Source: Mesorhizobium sp. 113-3-3 (GTDB lineage: Bacteria; Pseudomonadota; Alphaproteobacteria; Rhizobiales; Rhizobiaceae). From it: 64,000 nt of DNA. Both the position numbers and the translations under genes were made by a program. Shown here piece after piece: positions 9,586 to 16,800 of this stretch (its first letter is position 1; every line of letters begins with the position of its first letter). The notes beneath the pieces were generated by a model. That model searched no databases and had not been told where the DNA came from. It saw nothing but the letters and a program-made list of their open reading frames with translations. Location of the stretch: assembly GCF_016756495.1 (NCBI RefSeq), contig NZ_AP023243.1, forward strand, positions 1,674,001 through 1,738,000, read 5' to 3'.

Positions 9586-10260
9586 TCAGGAGCCGTTGGT
9601 GGCGATCCAGATGACATGGCGCGCGCCGCGCTTGCCGTTGGCGCGCGTGTTGACCTCCTCGACACCGAAGCCTGCCTGCTTCAGCCGCCGCGCGAAGCCG
9701 CTGTCCGGGCCTTGCGACCACACCGCAAGCACGCCGCCCGGCTTGAGGGCGGTGCGCGAGGCGTTGAGGCCGGCGAGGCTATAGAGCGCGTCATTGCCCT
9801 TGTGGACGATGCCTTCGGGGCCATTGTCGACATCGAGCAGGATGGCATCCCAGGCCGCGGACCCGGACCGGATCAATTGCCCGACATCGGTCTCCTCTAT
9901 GGTGACGCGGGGATCGTCGAGACAACCGCCAAACACGTCCGCCATCGGGCCGCGTGCCCAGGCCACGACCGCCGGCACCAGCTCCGCGACAACGATGCCG
10001 GCATCCTCGTCGAGTTCGGCCAAGGCGGCACGCAGAGTGAACCCCATGCCAAGGCCGCCGATGAGGATCCTCGGCTGGCGATGGTCCGCAATCCTTTGAC
10101 AGGACAGTTTCGCCAGCGCCTGCTCGGAGCCGCTGAGGCGGCTGTTCATCAGCTCATTGGTGCCGAGCATGATCGAGAATTCGCTGCCGCGCCGCTTGAG
10201 CCGAAGCTCCTGGGCACCATCCCCGGTCTTTGCCGAATCGAGCTGGACCCAGGGTATCAC
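9586..10260 (-). CDS. Spermidine synthase-like protein (Rossmann methyltransferase fold)
   Basis: 224 residues. The nucleotide-binding loop is ILIGGLGMGFTLRAAL (about residues 65-80), followed by the acidic strand end VVAELVPAV and ILLDVDNGPEG, where DVDNGP replaces the DxxDP-type catalytic region of true spermidine synthases. Fused or stand-alone spermidine-synthase-like proteins of this type are widespread, and many have no proven polyamine activity. It starts 3 bp after the transporter gene stop on the same strand and probably shares its transcript. Confidence 0.75.
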   Translation of the reverse strand: MIPWVQLDSAKTGDGAQELRLKRRGSEFSIMLGTNELMNSRLSGSEQALAKLSCQRIADHRQPRILIGGLGMGFTLRAALAELDEDAGIVVAELVPAVVAWARGPMADVFGGCLDDPRVTIEETDVGQLIRSGSAAWDAILLDVDNGPEGIVHKGNDALYSLAGLNASRTALKPGGVLAVWSQGPDSGFARRLKQAGFGVEEVNTRANGKRGARHVIWIATNGS

Positions 10261-10263
10261 GGT

Positions 10264-10944
10264 CTAGGCCGCGACTGCCGGCTGGCTCCAGCGCGCGGCG
10301 AGCAGCCGGTAGGGGATGAGCGCGACCACGGCGATGATCAGCTTCACCGAAAGGTCGCCGAGCGCCCAGGAAACCCAGCGCATGGCCTCGACGTGGAAGA
10401 CGCCCATCAGCGGCGCCGTCTCCAGCGCAAAGCTGTCGTTCGGGCCAGCGAAGGCGAAAGCGGCCGAGAAAGCGACGGTGAAGAAGACCATGGTGTCGAA
10501 GACCGACCCGACCAGCGTCCCGACGATCGGAGCCCGCCACCAGCTCTGACGGCGCAGCCGGTTGAACACGGTGACGTCGAGCAGTTGCGCGGACAGGAAG
10601 GCGGCACCTGAAGCGGCGGCGATGCGCACCAGCCGGTCGGCCGCGGTCTCGAATTCGATCAGGCCATGGCGGAACAGGAAGGGCGGGACGAGGATCGAGC
10701 AGACCACCGCCGTCATGAAGCCGACAAAGACGATCCGGCGCGCCACGGAAGGCCCGTAGCGGCGGTTGGCAAGGTCGGTGACCAGGAAGGAGAACGGATA
10801 GGTGAAAGCGCCCCAGGTGAGCAGGTCGGCCAGCGACAGGCCGCCGATCTGACCCTGCATCGGGAACTGCACGAGAATGTTCGATGCCACGACGACAAGC
10901 GCCATGGCGGCCACGAAGGGCAGATATCGCGAGAAGGAAGTCAT
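10264..10944 (-). CDS. yhhQ: Queuosine-precursor (VUT/YhhQ) transporter
   Basis: 226 residues with about six membrane helices (for example FVAAMALVVVASNILVQF, IVFVGFMTAVVCSILVPPFLF, MVFFTVAFSAAFAFAG). Family features include LTWGAFTYPFSFLVTDLANRRYG near the N-terminus and GTLVGSVFDTMVFF. COG1738 proteins import preQ0/preQ1 for queuosine tRNA modification. The assignment is supported by a preQ1-I-like pseudoknot immediately upstream. The AGGA ribosome site at 10955-10952 lies 7 bases before the ATG and partly inside the riboswitch P1 stem. Confidence 0.88.
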   Translation of the reverse strand: MTSFSRYLPFVAAMALVVVASNILVQFPMQGQIGGLSLADLLTWGAFTYPFSFLVTDLANRRYGPSVARRIVFVGFMTAVVCSILVPPFLFRHGLIEFETAADRLVRIAAASGAAFLSAQLLDVTVFNRLRRQSWWRAPIVGTLVGSVFDTMVFFTVAFSAAFAFAGPNDSFALETAPLMGVFHVEAMRWVSWALGDLSVKLIIAVVALIPYRLLAARWSQPAVAA

Positions 10945-10970
10945 TTTTTTATCCTGGGTAATGGAACCAG
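10942..10970 (-). promoter_or_regulatory. Candidate preQ1-I riboswitch overlapping the yhhQ start codon
   Basis: On the minus strand P1 is CUGG (10970-10967) with CCAG (10957-10954). Loop 1 begins UUC, as in the GGUUC of known preQ1-I aptamers, and C10958 precedes the 3' strand of P1 where the ligand-pairing cytosine is expected. An A6 tract follows (10950-10945). P2 can form between CAU (10963-10961) and the AUG start codon (10944-10942). The AGGA Shine-Dalgarno overlaps the P1 3' strand, so ligand binding should block translation. COG1738 transporter genes are known targets of this riboswitch class. The loop is shorter than in the best studied examples. Confidence 0.65.
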
Positions 10971-10978
10971 CGGAGCAT

Positions 10979-10995
10979 CATGCCCGTCGGGCATG
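10979..10995. repeat. 17-bp hyphenated palindrome upstream of the preQ1 element
   Basis: CATGCCCG (10979-10986), T, CGGGCATG (10988-10995) form a perfect palindrome with a one-base centre. In the yhhQ transcript it would fold as a 7-bp hairpin with a GAC loop, 8 bases 5' of the aptamer. It could be an operator or a hairpin that insulates the riboswitch. Confidence 0.5.
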
Positions 10996-11053
10996 CTCGC
11001 TTCGTATTTGAGCACCGGATTGGCGAACCTTGCGGATCTAATCCGATGCCTAG

Positions 11054-11082
11054 GGCCAACACGATGTTGGCCAGAGGCCAAC
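11054..11082. repeat. Three alternating arms forming two mutually exclusive hairpins
   Basis: GGCCAAC (11054-11060), GTTGGCC (11066-11072) and GGCCAAC (11076-11082) lie in a row with 5- and 3-base spacers. The middle arm can pair with either neighbour but not both. The set lies in the 179-bp gap between rpmB and yhhQ, which are transcribed in the same direction. No U-run follows either hairpin. Confidence 0.55.
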
Positions 11083-11123
11083 AAGAGGTTAGCCCGGCGG
11101 TCGTCCCCCGCCTTGATCCGGTG

Positions 11124-11420
11124 TTAGGCAGCGACCTGTTCGGCCAGCTTCTTGGCGATCTGCTTCTTCAAGAGACGCGCGCGCTGCGACAGTTCCTTGA
11201 CGTCGGCCTTGGCCAGGAAAGCGTCGAGGCCGCCGCGATGTTCGACCGACCGCAGGGCGTTGGCCGAAATGCGCAGGCGCACATTCTGGTTCAGCGCTTC
11301 CGAAATCAGCGTCACATTGACGAGGTTCGGCAGGAAGCGACGCTTGGTCTTGTTGTTGGCGTGGCTCACATTGTTGCCGGTCTGGACTGCCTTGGCAGTG
11401 AGTTCGCAGGTGCGGGACAT
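11124..11420 (-). CDS. rpmB: 50S ribosomal protein bL28
   Basis: 98 residues starting [29 protein letters not shown], the standard bL28 N-terminus; the open frame upstream of ATG 11420 has no family similarity. bL28 is a large-subunit ribosomal protein near the E site. The C-terminal Lys/Arg-rich tail ([17 protein letters not shown]) is typical of alphaproteobacteria. It is transcribed away from the DUF3108 gene, an arrangement common in Rhizobiales. Confidence 0.97.
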   Translation of the reverse strand: MSRTCELTAKAVQTGNNVSHANNKTKRRFLPNLVNVTLISEALNQNVRLRISANALRSVEHRGGLDAFLAKADVKELSQRARLLKKQIAKKLAEQVAA

Positions 11421-11679
11421 AATTCTAACCTTCAATTCTCTCGGGACCTGCCAAACCTTTGTGCCCACGCCGGGTGGCGCGCGGTTCTGGTCAGGCGGCC
11501 TTATGGAAAAAGTTGGCGTTCCATAGTTGCATTTCGCCGGGGCGTCAAGCTCCGGCTTTGCCATGGAAGCGCCCGGCATTTCACATAAAGGCCGGATTTC
11601 ATCCTATAAGCAGTCCGACAGGGACATGCCAGACCGGAGTTGCCCGCCTCCGGCCGAAAATCAAGGATCCGATCCCGCC

Positions 11680-12468
11680 ATGCCTCGTTTGCCTCACGCA
11701 CTTGTTGCCGTGCTTGCCATCGCCTTGCCGTCCGCCGCGTCGGCTGCCTCGCCGCAATCCTTCAAGGGTGAGTACACGGTGTCGTTCTTTGGCCTCTCGA
11801 TCGCGAGATCGACCTTCTCCAGCCATTACGAGAACGGCGCCTACGCGATCGACGGCACGGTCAAATCGGCAGGCCTTGCCAAACTGTTCGACGACACGCG
11901 CGGCACGATCTCGTCCAAGGGCACGATTTCCGGCAAGAAAATGGTGCCGGAGGCATTTCGTGCCGATTATACCTCCGGCAAGAAGGTTTCCGCGATCGAC
12001 ATTCGCTTTGCCAATGGCGCCGTCACTTCGACGCAGGTCATTCCGCCGCCGGGCAAGCGCGACCCCAATGATTGGGTGCCGATCGGTGCCGGCGACCTTG
12101 CATCGGTGCTCGATCCGATGGCCGCGACCGTCATCCATGCCGACAGCCTCGACCAGGTCTGCGGCCGTAAGGTCAAATTCTATGACGGCGAGATGCGCGC
12201 CGACCTGACGCTGACCTACGATTCGAAAGGCACCATCTCGGTGCCGGGCTACAAGGGCGATACCATCACCTGCCGGATGGGTTTCGAGCCGGTGGCCGGC
12301 TATCGCAAGGGCCGCAAGGCGCTCAACTATCTCAGGAACAAGAGCCGCATGATGGTGACGTTTGCGCCGCTCGGCCAAACCGGAGTATATGCGCCGATCC
12401 ACGCCACGGTTGGAACGCAGATCGGCACCTTGACCATCAGCGCCAAGCGTTTCGAAGCGGTACAATAG
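11680..12468 (+). CDS. DUF3108 exported protein
   Basis: 262 residues from ATG 11680, with AAGGA about 12 bases upstream. A Sec signal peptide (ALVAVLAIALPSAASA) is followed by a beta-rich DUF3108 domain: FKGEYTVSFFGLSIARSTF, AIDGTVKSAGLAKLF and GVYAPIHATVGTQIGTL. The family is periplasmic or envelope-associated and has no defined activity. It stands divergent to rpmB. Confidence 0.85.
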   Translation: MPRLPHALVAVLAIALPSAASAASPQSFKGEYTVSFFGLSIARSTFSSHYENGAYAIDGTVKSAGLAKLFDDTRGTISSKGTISGKKMVPEAFRADYTSGKKVSAIDIRFANGAVTSTQVIPPPGKRDPNDWVPIGAGDLASVLDPMAATVIHADSLDQVCGRKVKFYDGEMRADLTLTYDSKGTISVPGYKGDTITCRMGFEPVAGYRKGRKALNYLRNKSRMMVTFAPLGQTGVYAPIHATVGTQIGTLTISAKRFEAVQ

Positions 12469-12508
12469 GGCGCGCCTGGGGATAGAACAGCGCACCACGG
12501 GGGACGGA

Positions 12509-13402
12509 ATGGCGCGCGCAACACTCATCGGTTTTTCAGCGGTCGCCATGTGGGCGCTTCTGGCGCTGCTTACCGACGCATCCGGCAAGGTGCCGCCGTT
12601 CCTTCTGTCGGCTATCACCTTCTCGATCGGTACCGGCGTCGGGCTTGTCGCGCGGCTGTTCATGCCGGCCGCTGAGCAGAGCCAGAAAATCCCTCGCCAA
12701 GTCTGGGTGATCGGCATTGCCGGCCTGTTCGGCTACCACTTTTTCTATTTCACCGCGCTGCGCAACGCGCCGGCGGTGGAGGCCAGCCTGATCGCCTATC
12801 TGTGGCCGCTGCTGATCGTGCTCGGATCGGCGCTGATGCCGGGCGAAAAACTGGCGTGGAACCATGTCGTCGGCGCGCTGCTCGGCCTGGCCGGCACCGT
12901 GCTGATCGTCACCAAGGGCGGCGGGCTGGCCTTCGACGCGCGCTACGCCTTCGGTTACGCCATGGCCGCCGTCTGCGCGCTGCTCTGGTCGTCCTATTCG
13001 CTGTTGTCCCGGCGCTTTCCCTCCGTGCCGACCAGCATCGTCACCTGGTTCTGCGCGGCGACCGCCGTGCTGTCGCTCGTCTGCCATCTGGCGCTGGAAC
13101 AGACAGTGTTGCCAAATGGCGCCGGCCAGTGGCTGGCCGTGCTCGGGCTTGGCCTGATGCCGGTGGGGGCGGCCTTCTATGCCTGGGACATCGGCGTCAA
13201 GCGCGGCAACATCCAGGTGCTGGGCGCGGCAAGCTACGCGGCGCCGCTGCTCTCGACGCTGGTGCTGATCGTGGCCGGCGTCGCCGAGCCGTCGCTGCGC
13301 ATCCTTGCCGCCTGCGTGCTCATCACCGGTGGCGCCGCCCTGGCGGCGAAATCGCTGTTCCTGCGCAAGCCGGCGGCAGTCGAGAGCGGAGCCGGGGCAT
13401 GA
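12509..13402 (+). CDS. EamA-family drug/metabolite transporter (YddG-like)
   Basis: 297 residues with about ten membrane helices arranged as two EamA repeats (residues about 5-140 and 150-285). The sequence GYHFFYFTALRNAPAVEASLIAYLWPLLIV and the second-half GAASYAAPLLSTLVLI match the aromatic amino-acid exporter YddG group more than the RhaT or PecM groups. The substrate is not certain. It overlaps the next start by 4 bp, so the two are co-translated. Confidence 0.85.
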   Translation: MARATLIGFSAVAMWALLALLTDASGKVPPFLLSAITFSIGTGVGLVARLFMPAAEQSQKIPRQVWVIGIAGLFGYHFFYFTALRNAPAVEASLIAYLWPLLIVLGSALMPGEKLAWNHVVGALLGLAGTVLIVTKGGGLAFDARYAFGYAMAAVCALLWSSYSLLSRRFPSVPTSIVTWFCAATAVLSLVCHLALEQTVLPNGAGQWLAVLGLGLMPVGAAFYAWDIGVKRGNIQVLGAASYAAPLLSTLVLIVAGVAEPSLRILAACVLITGGAALAAKSLFLRKPAAVESGAGA

Positions 13403-14073
13403 CCATGCCGTTTGCCGGCGGCATCGACGCCAATGCCAATGCGACGCTGATCTTCTCGCTGGTTGCGGCGGTGATCTACGCCTTTACGCTCGGCATGCCG
13501 CAGAGCCTCGCCCGCTCGGCGGCAAAGACGCTGGCGGTGGCGATGCTGGCCGTGCTTTCGGGGCTGCAAGGCGGCCCGCTGCTGCTGGTCGCGGCCCTGG
13601 CGCTCAGCGCGGTGGGCGACGCCTTCCTGTCGCGTGACGGCGAAAAGGCGTTTCTCGGCGGGCTCGCCAGCTTCCTCATCGCCCACATCGTCTACATCGC
13701 GCTGTTCCTGCGCAGCGGCGGCGGGTTGGGGCTGCTTGGCGCCGAATCCTGGCGCGGGGCGATCGCGCTGGCACTGGCGGTGTTCGTGATCGTCATGCTG
13801 GCGGCGCTCTGGCGTCGTGTCGGCCCCGGCCTGCGCGTGCCGATCGCCTGTTATGTCGTGGCGATCCTGGCGATGGGCGTGGCGGCGCTGACCACCAACA
13901 GCGCCTGGGTGATCGCCGGCGCCGTGCTGTTCATGGCCTCGGACGGGTTGCTGGCCACGGAGAAGTTTCTGGTGGCGGCCATCTCGCCGCATCGTACGTG
14001 GATGCGCTTCGCCATTTGGGGGCTGTATTACGCCGCCCAACTGGGGATTACGCTTGGGTTCCTGCTGGGGTAG
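13399..14073 (+). CDS. Lysoplasmalogenase-family (YhhN/TMEM86) membrane protein
   Basis: 224 residues starting MTMPFAGGIDANANATLIF at the ATGA overlap with the transporter gene. About eight hydrophobic helices fill the protein. The conserved acidic positions of the family appear in ALSAVGDAFLSRDGEKAF and in VLFMASDGLLATEKF. Family members hydrolyse the vinyl-ether bond of lysoplasmalogens; in bacteria the true substrate is often unknown. Confidence 0.85.
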   Translation: MTMPFAGGIDANANATLIFSLVAAVIYAFTLGMPQSLARSAAKTLAVAMLAVLSGLQGGPLLLVAALALSAVGDAFLSRDGEKAFLGGLASFLIAHIVYIALFLRSGGGLGLLGAESWRGAIALALAVFVIVMLAALWRRVGPGLRVPIACYVVAILAMGVAALTTNSAWVIAGAVLFMASDGLLATEKFLVAAISPHRTWMRFAIWGLYYAAQLGITLGFLLG

Positions 14074-14176
14074 GATTTGCCGTCGGATCCGATGGAGGGA
14101 AACGCCCAATGCTGATGATGCTCAGCAGCTAGTCCTGATCCACCGCCCGATTTCGATGGAAGGCGGCTACTACAGT

Positions 14177-14470
14177 TCATTGCGTCAAGATGGAGCGCAG
14201 TGTCATGTGTATCATGCACAAGGATCCACCGAGGGCGATGAGAAAAATCATGACGAGAAGGCGTTTTTGAAGTGTAGGGGTTTGCTTCCATTCCTGAAAC
14301 AATTTCCAAGACCAGAAGATCACATAGGCCGCAAGAAACACACCGTCCAAAAACAGCGCGACAAAGATGCTTTTCGGATAAATGGGCCGCAACAGAAGGC
14401 CGGCTACGCAGATCGCGACGAAGGCGGCAATGAGCAGCTTGTTTCGCGTCGGCAGCCGATAGTCATTCAT
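14177..14470 (-). CDS. Small two- or three-helix membrane protein, unknown function
   Basis: 97 residues starting MNDYRLPTRNKLLIAAFVA. Three hydrophobic stretches are seen (LLIAAFVAICVAGLLL, SIFVALFLDGVFLAAYVIFW, LLVMIFLIALGGSLCMIHM). The frame is open upstream into the cupin gene region, but this ATG gives a clean membrane protein. There is no recognised family. Base composition is lower in GC than its neighbours, so recent acquisition is possible. Confidence 0.6.
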   Translation of the reverse strand: MNDYRLPTRNKLLIAAFVAICVAGLLLRPIYPKSIFVALFLDGVFLAAYVIFWSWKLFQEWKQTPTLQKRLLVMIFLIALGGSLCMIHMTLRSILTQ

Positions 14471-14504
14471 GTCGACGTGCCCTGAATGGCGTCTGTCCTT
14501 GGGG

Positions 14505-14942
14505 TCATTCTCCAGGCTGCCAGCCCGGCGCGGCCAGTTCGAAGGCGGCGAAATCAAAGCCGGGCGCGACGGTGCAGCCGACCAGCGTCCACTCGCCCAG
14601 GCTGCGCGCCGACTGCCACCAGCCCGCCGGCACGACGATCTGCGGCCGCTCGCCCGCCGCGAGCTCGATGCCGAGCACCTGCTCGATGACCTGGCTGCCC
14701 TTTGGCCCGCCTTCTTCCCACATCGAAAGCGCCAGCGGCGCGCCGGCATGGAAATGCCAGACCTCGGCCGCATCCTTGACCCGATGCCAGGCCGAAAGCT
14801 GGTGCTGTTCCAAAAGGAAATAGATGGCGGTCGAATGACCTCGCGCACCGCCGGCTGCGTCGCGAAAGGTTTCCACATACCAGCCGCCTTCCGGATGCGG
14901 CTTCAGTCCGAGTGTCGCGATGATTTCCGCGGAACTGGTCAT
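14505..14942 (-). CDS. Cupin-fold DUF985 protein
   Basis: 145 residues. The motifs LGLKPHPEGGWYVETFRD, STAIYFLLEQHQLSAWHRV, AEVWHFHAGAPLAL and VPAGWWQSA are the DUF985 signature (RmlC-like cupin). The family is uncharacterised but has a conserved pocket with His and Glu that may bind metal or a small ligand. It lies 19 bp after gloB on the same strand. Confidence 0.9.
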   Translation of the reverse strand: MTSSAEIIATLGLKPHPEGGWYVETFRDAAGGARGHSTAIYFLLEQHQLSAWHRVKDAAEVWHFHAGAPLALSMWEEGGPKGSQVIEQVLGIELAAGERPQIVVPAGWWQSARSLGEWTLVGCTVAPGFDFAAFELAAPGWQPGE

Positions 14943-14961
14943 TGGTCGAATGCCTGCACGC

Positions 14962-15729
14962 TCAAAAATTGTCCTTGCGCTTGCGGATCTCGGCGAACAC
15001 ATCGGCATTCCCGGCCTTTTCCATGCCGAGATGCTTGCGGATCGCCGGGTCGTGCCAGCGCAGGAAGGGATTGGTCGAAAGCTCCTCGCCGATGGTCGTC
15101 GGCAGCGTCGGCTTGTTGTCGGCTCGCAGCGCCTCGATCCGGGCGGCGCGCTCCTTCAACGCTGAATTGGTCGGGTCGATGGTCAGCGCGAAACGGGCGT
15201 TGGCGAGCGTGTATTCGTGGCCGCAATAGATTGTCGTCGCGGCGGGAAGGGCGGCAAGTTTGCGCAGCGATTCATGCATCACCGGCGGCTTGCATTCGAA
15301 CAGCCGCCCGCACCCCAGCGCAAACAGCGTGTCGGCGGTGAACGCCACCTGCGATGCCGGCAGATGATAGGAGACATGGCCGGCGGTATGGCCGGGTGTG
15401 GCGATCACCTCGATGCGCTCTTCGCCGAGATGAAGGACGGAGCCGTCTTCGACGGTTTCGTCGATGCCGGGGATCTTGGCCTTTTCCGCCTCCGGGCCGA
15501 CGATGCGCAGCTTGAAGCGCTCCTTCAGCGCCAGATTGGCCTCGACGTGGTCCATATGATGATGCGTGGTCAGGATCATCGTCGGCGTCCAGCCGGTGCG
15601 CTTGATCGCGGCCAGGATCGGCGCTTCCTCGGGGGCGTCGATGATCGCCGTCTGCCCGCTCTTGGGGTCATGCACCAGCACGCCGAAATTGTCCGTGCGG
15701 CACATGAACTGTTCGATTTCGACCGCCAT
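14962..15729 (-). CDS. gloB: Hydroxyacylglutathione hydrolase (glyoxalase II)
   Basis: 255 residues starting MAVEIEQFMCRTDNFGVL; GGAGAG lies about 6 bases before ATG 15729. The metallo-beta-lactamase metal motif THHHMDH occupies residues 55-61. Other metal ligands are in ATPGHTAGH, FTADTLFALGCGRLFE and CGHEYTLANARFA, the last being characteristic of glyoxalase II. The enzyme hydrolyses S-lactoylglutathione to lactate and glutathione in methylglyoxal detoxification. Confidence 0.95.
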   Translation of the reverse strand: MAVEIEQFMCRTDNFGVLVHDPKSGQTAIIDAPEEAPILAAIKRTGWTPTMILTTHHHMDHVEANLALKERFKLRIVGPEAEKAKIPGIDETVEDGSVLHLGEERIEVIATPGHTAGHVSYHLPASQVAFTADTLFALGCGRLFECKPPVMHESLRKLAALPAATTIYCGHEYTLANARFALTIDPTNSALKERAARIEALRADNKPTLPTTIGEELSTNPFLRWHDPAIRKHLGMEKAGNADVFAEIRKRKDNF

Positions 15730-15777
15730 CATATCTCTCCTTTTGTCGCCGCAGACATAGGGCGCCAGAGGGCGGAT

Positions 15778-15827
15778 GTCATCCACGAGATGACTGAATG
15801 TCATTCCCGGAGATGACGAATGTCATC
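15778..15827. promoter_or_regulatory. Cluster of GATGAC/GTCATC inverted repeats between gloB and a methyltransferase gene
   Basis: GTCATC at 15778-15783, GATGAC (15789-15794) with GTCAT (15800-15804), and GATGAC (15812-15817) with GTCATC (15822-15827) recur at about 23-bp intervals in the 164-bp divergent intergenic region. This is roughly two helical turns, as expected for side-by-side binding of a dimeric regulator. The regulator is unknown. Confidence 0.45.
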
Positions 15828-15893
15828 CGCGTATGTGTCAGCTGCCTCCGGCCCTTTGTTGAAACCGGCCGATATCACGGCTACATCCCTGAC

Positions 15894-16682
15894 ATGCATT
15901 CCGACATCGTCGACCTTCGCTCCTTCTATTCGACAACGCTCGGCCGGTTCGCCGAGCGCTCGATCACCATGGCGCTGTCGTCGATATGGGCTGCTGTCCC
16001 CAATGAACGGCTGGTCGGCCTCGGCTATACCTTGCCCTGGCTGGAGCGCTTCGGCACCGATGCCGAGCGGGTCTTCGCCTTCATGCCGGCGACGCAGGGC
16101 GCGGTGGTCTGGCCGGCAACCGGGCCGACGGCGACCGCTTTGGTCTTCGACGAGGAGCTGCCGCTGGTCGATTCCTGCATCGACCGCATGCTGCTCGTGC
16201 ATTCGCTCGAACATGTCGAAAACCCGCGCGAGACGCTGAACGAGATCTGGCGGGTGCTGTCGCCGGCAGGGCGCGTCGTCATCGTCGTGCCAAACCGGCG
16301 CGGCGTCTGGGCGCGCTTCGAGCATACGCCGTTCGGCAATGGCCGGCCGTTTTCGCGCGGGCAGCTGACGGAACTGCTGCGCGAGGCGAATTTCACGCCC
16401 GCCGCCTGGTCGGATGCGCTGTTCTTCCCGCCATCGCGACGGCGCTTCATGATGCGCTTCCACAATGTTCTGGAGCGCGCCGGCCGGCGGCTGTGGCCGA
16501 TCTTTTCCGGCGTCATCGTCGTCGAGGCGCAGAAGCGGCTCTATCAGGGCGTGCCGGTCGCCCAGCGCGCGTCCCGCCGCGTCTTCGTCCCGGTGCTGTC
16601 GCCACACGGCGCGACGCGGCTCGGCCGCCTCTCCGACGCCGCAGGCCCATTGGCGCCGGCTCGTCAGGTGAAACCTTCGTGA
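15894..16682 (+). CDS. Class I SAM-dependent methyltransferase
   Basis: 262 residues from ATG 15894 (MHSDIVDLRSFYSTTLGRFAER). The family appears in RLVGLGYTLPWLERFG (motif I region), DEELPLVDSCIDRMLLVHSLEHVENPRETLNEIWRVL split by the methyltransferase-11 core, and GRVVIVVPNRRGVWARFEHTPFG. It is a conserved alphaproteobacterial protein usually found divergent from gloB. The substrate is unknown. No strong ribosome site is visible. Confidence 0.85.
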   Translation: MHSDIVDLRSFYSTTLGRFAERSITMALSSIWAAVPNERLVGLGYTLPWLERFGTDAERVFAFMPATQGAVVWPATGPTATALVFDEELPLVDSCIDRMLLVHSLEHVENPRETLNEIWRVLSPAGRVVIVVPNRRGVWARFEHTPFGNGRPFSRGQLTELLREANFTPAAWSDALFFPPSRRRFMMRFHNVLERAGRRLWPIFSGVIVVEAQKRLYQGVPVAQRASRRVFVPVLSPHGATRLGRLSDAAGPLAPARQVKPS

Positions 16683-16685
16683 TCG

Positions 16686-16715
16686 GCGCGGAAACTTTCC
16701 ACGCGCGGCGTTTTT
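16686..16715 (+). terminator. Candidate intrinsic terminator after the methyltransferase gene
   Basis: GCGCG (16686-16690) pairs with CGCGC (16702-16706). Inside, GGAAA can pair with TTTCC around a small loop. TTTTT at 16711-16715 follows after GGCG. The internal bulge and the 4-base gap weaken the prediction. Confidence 0.45.
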
Positions 16716-16800
16716 CCGACCTATCTGTCGTACACGGGCGGCAGCCGTCGGCTCATTTCATCCGGTTTCAGCATCGCACCTGAACGCAAGGACTTCAGAC

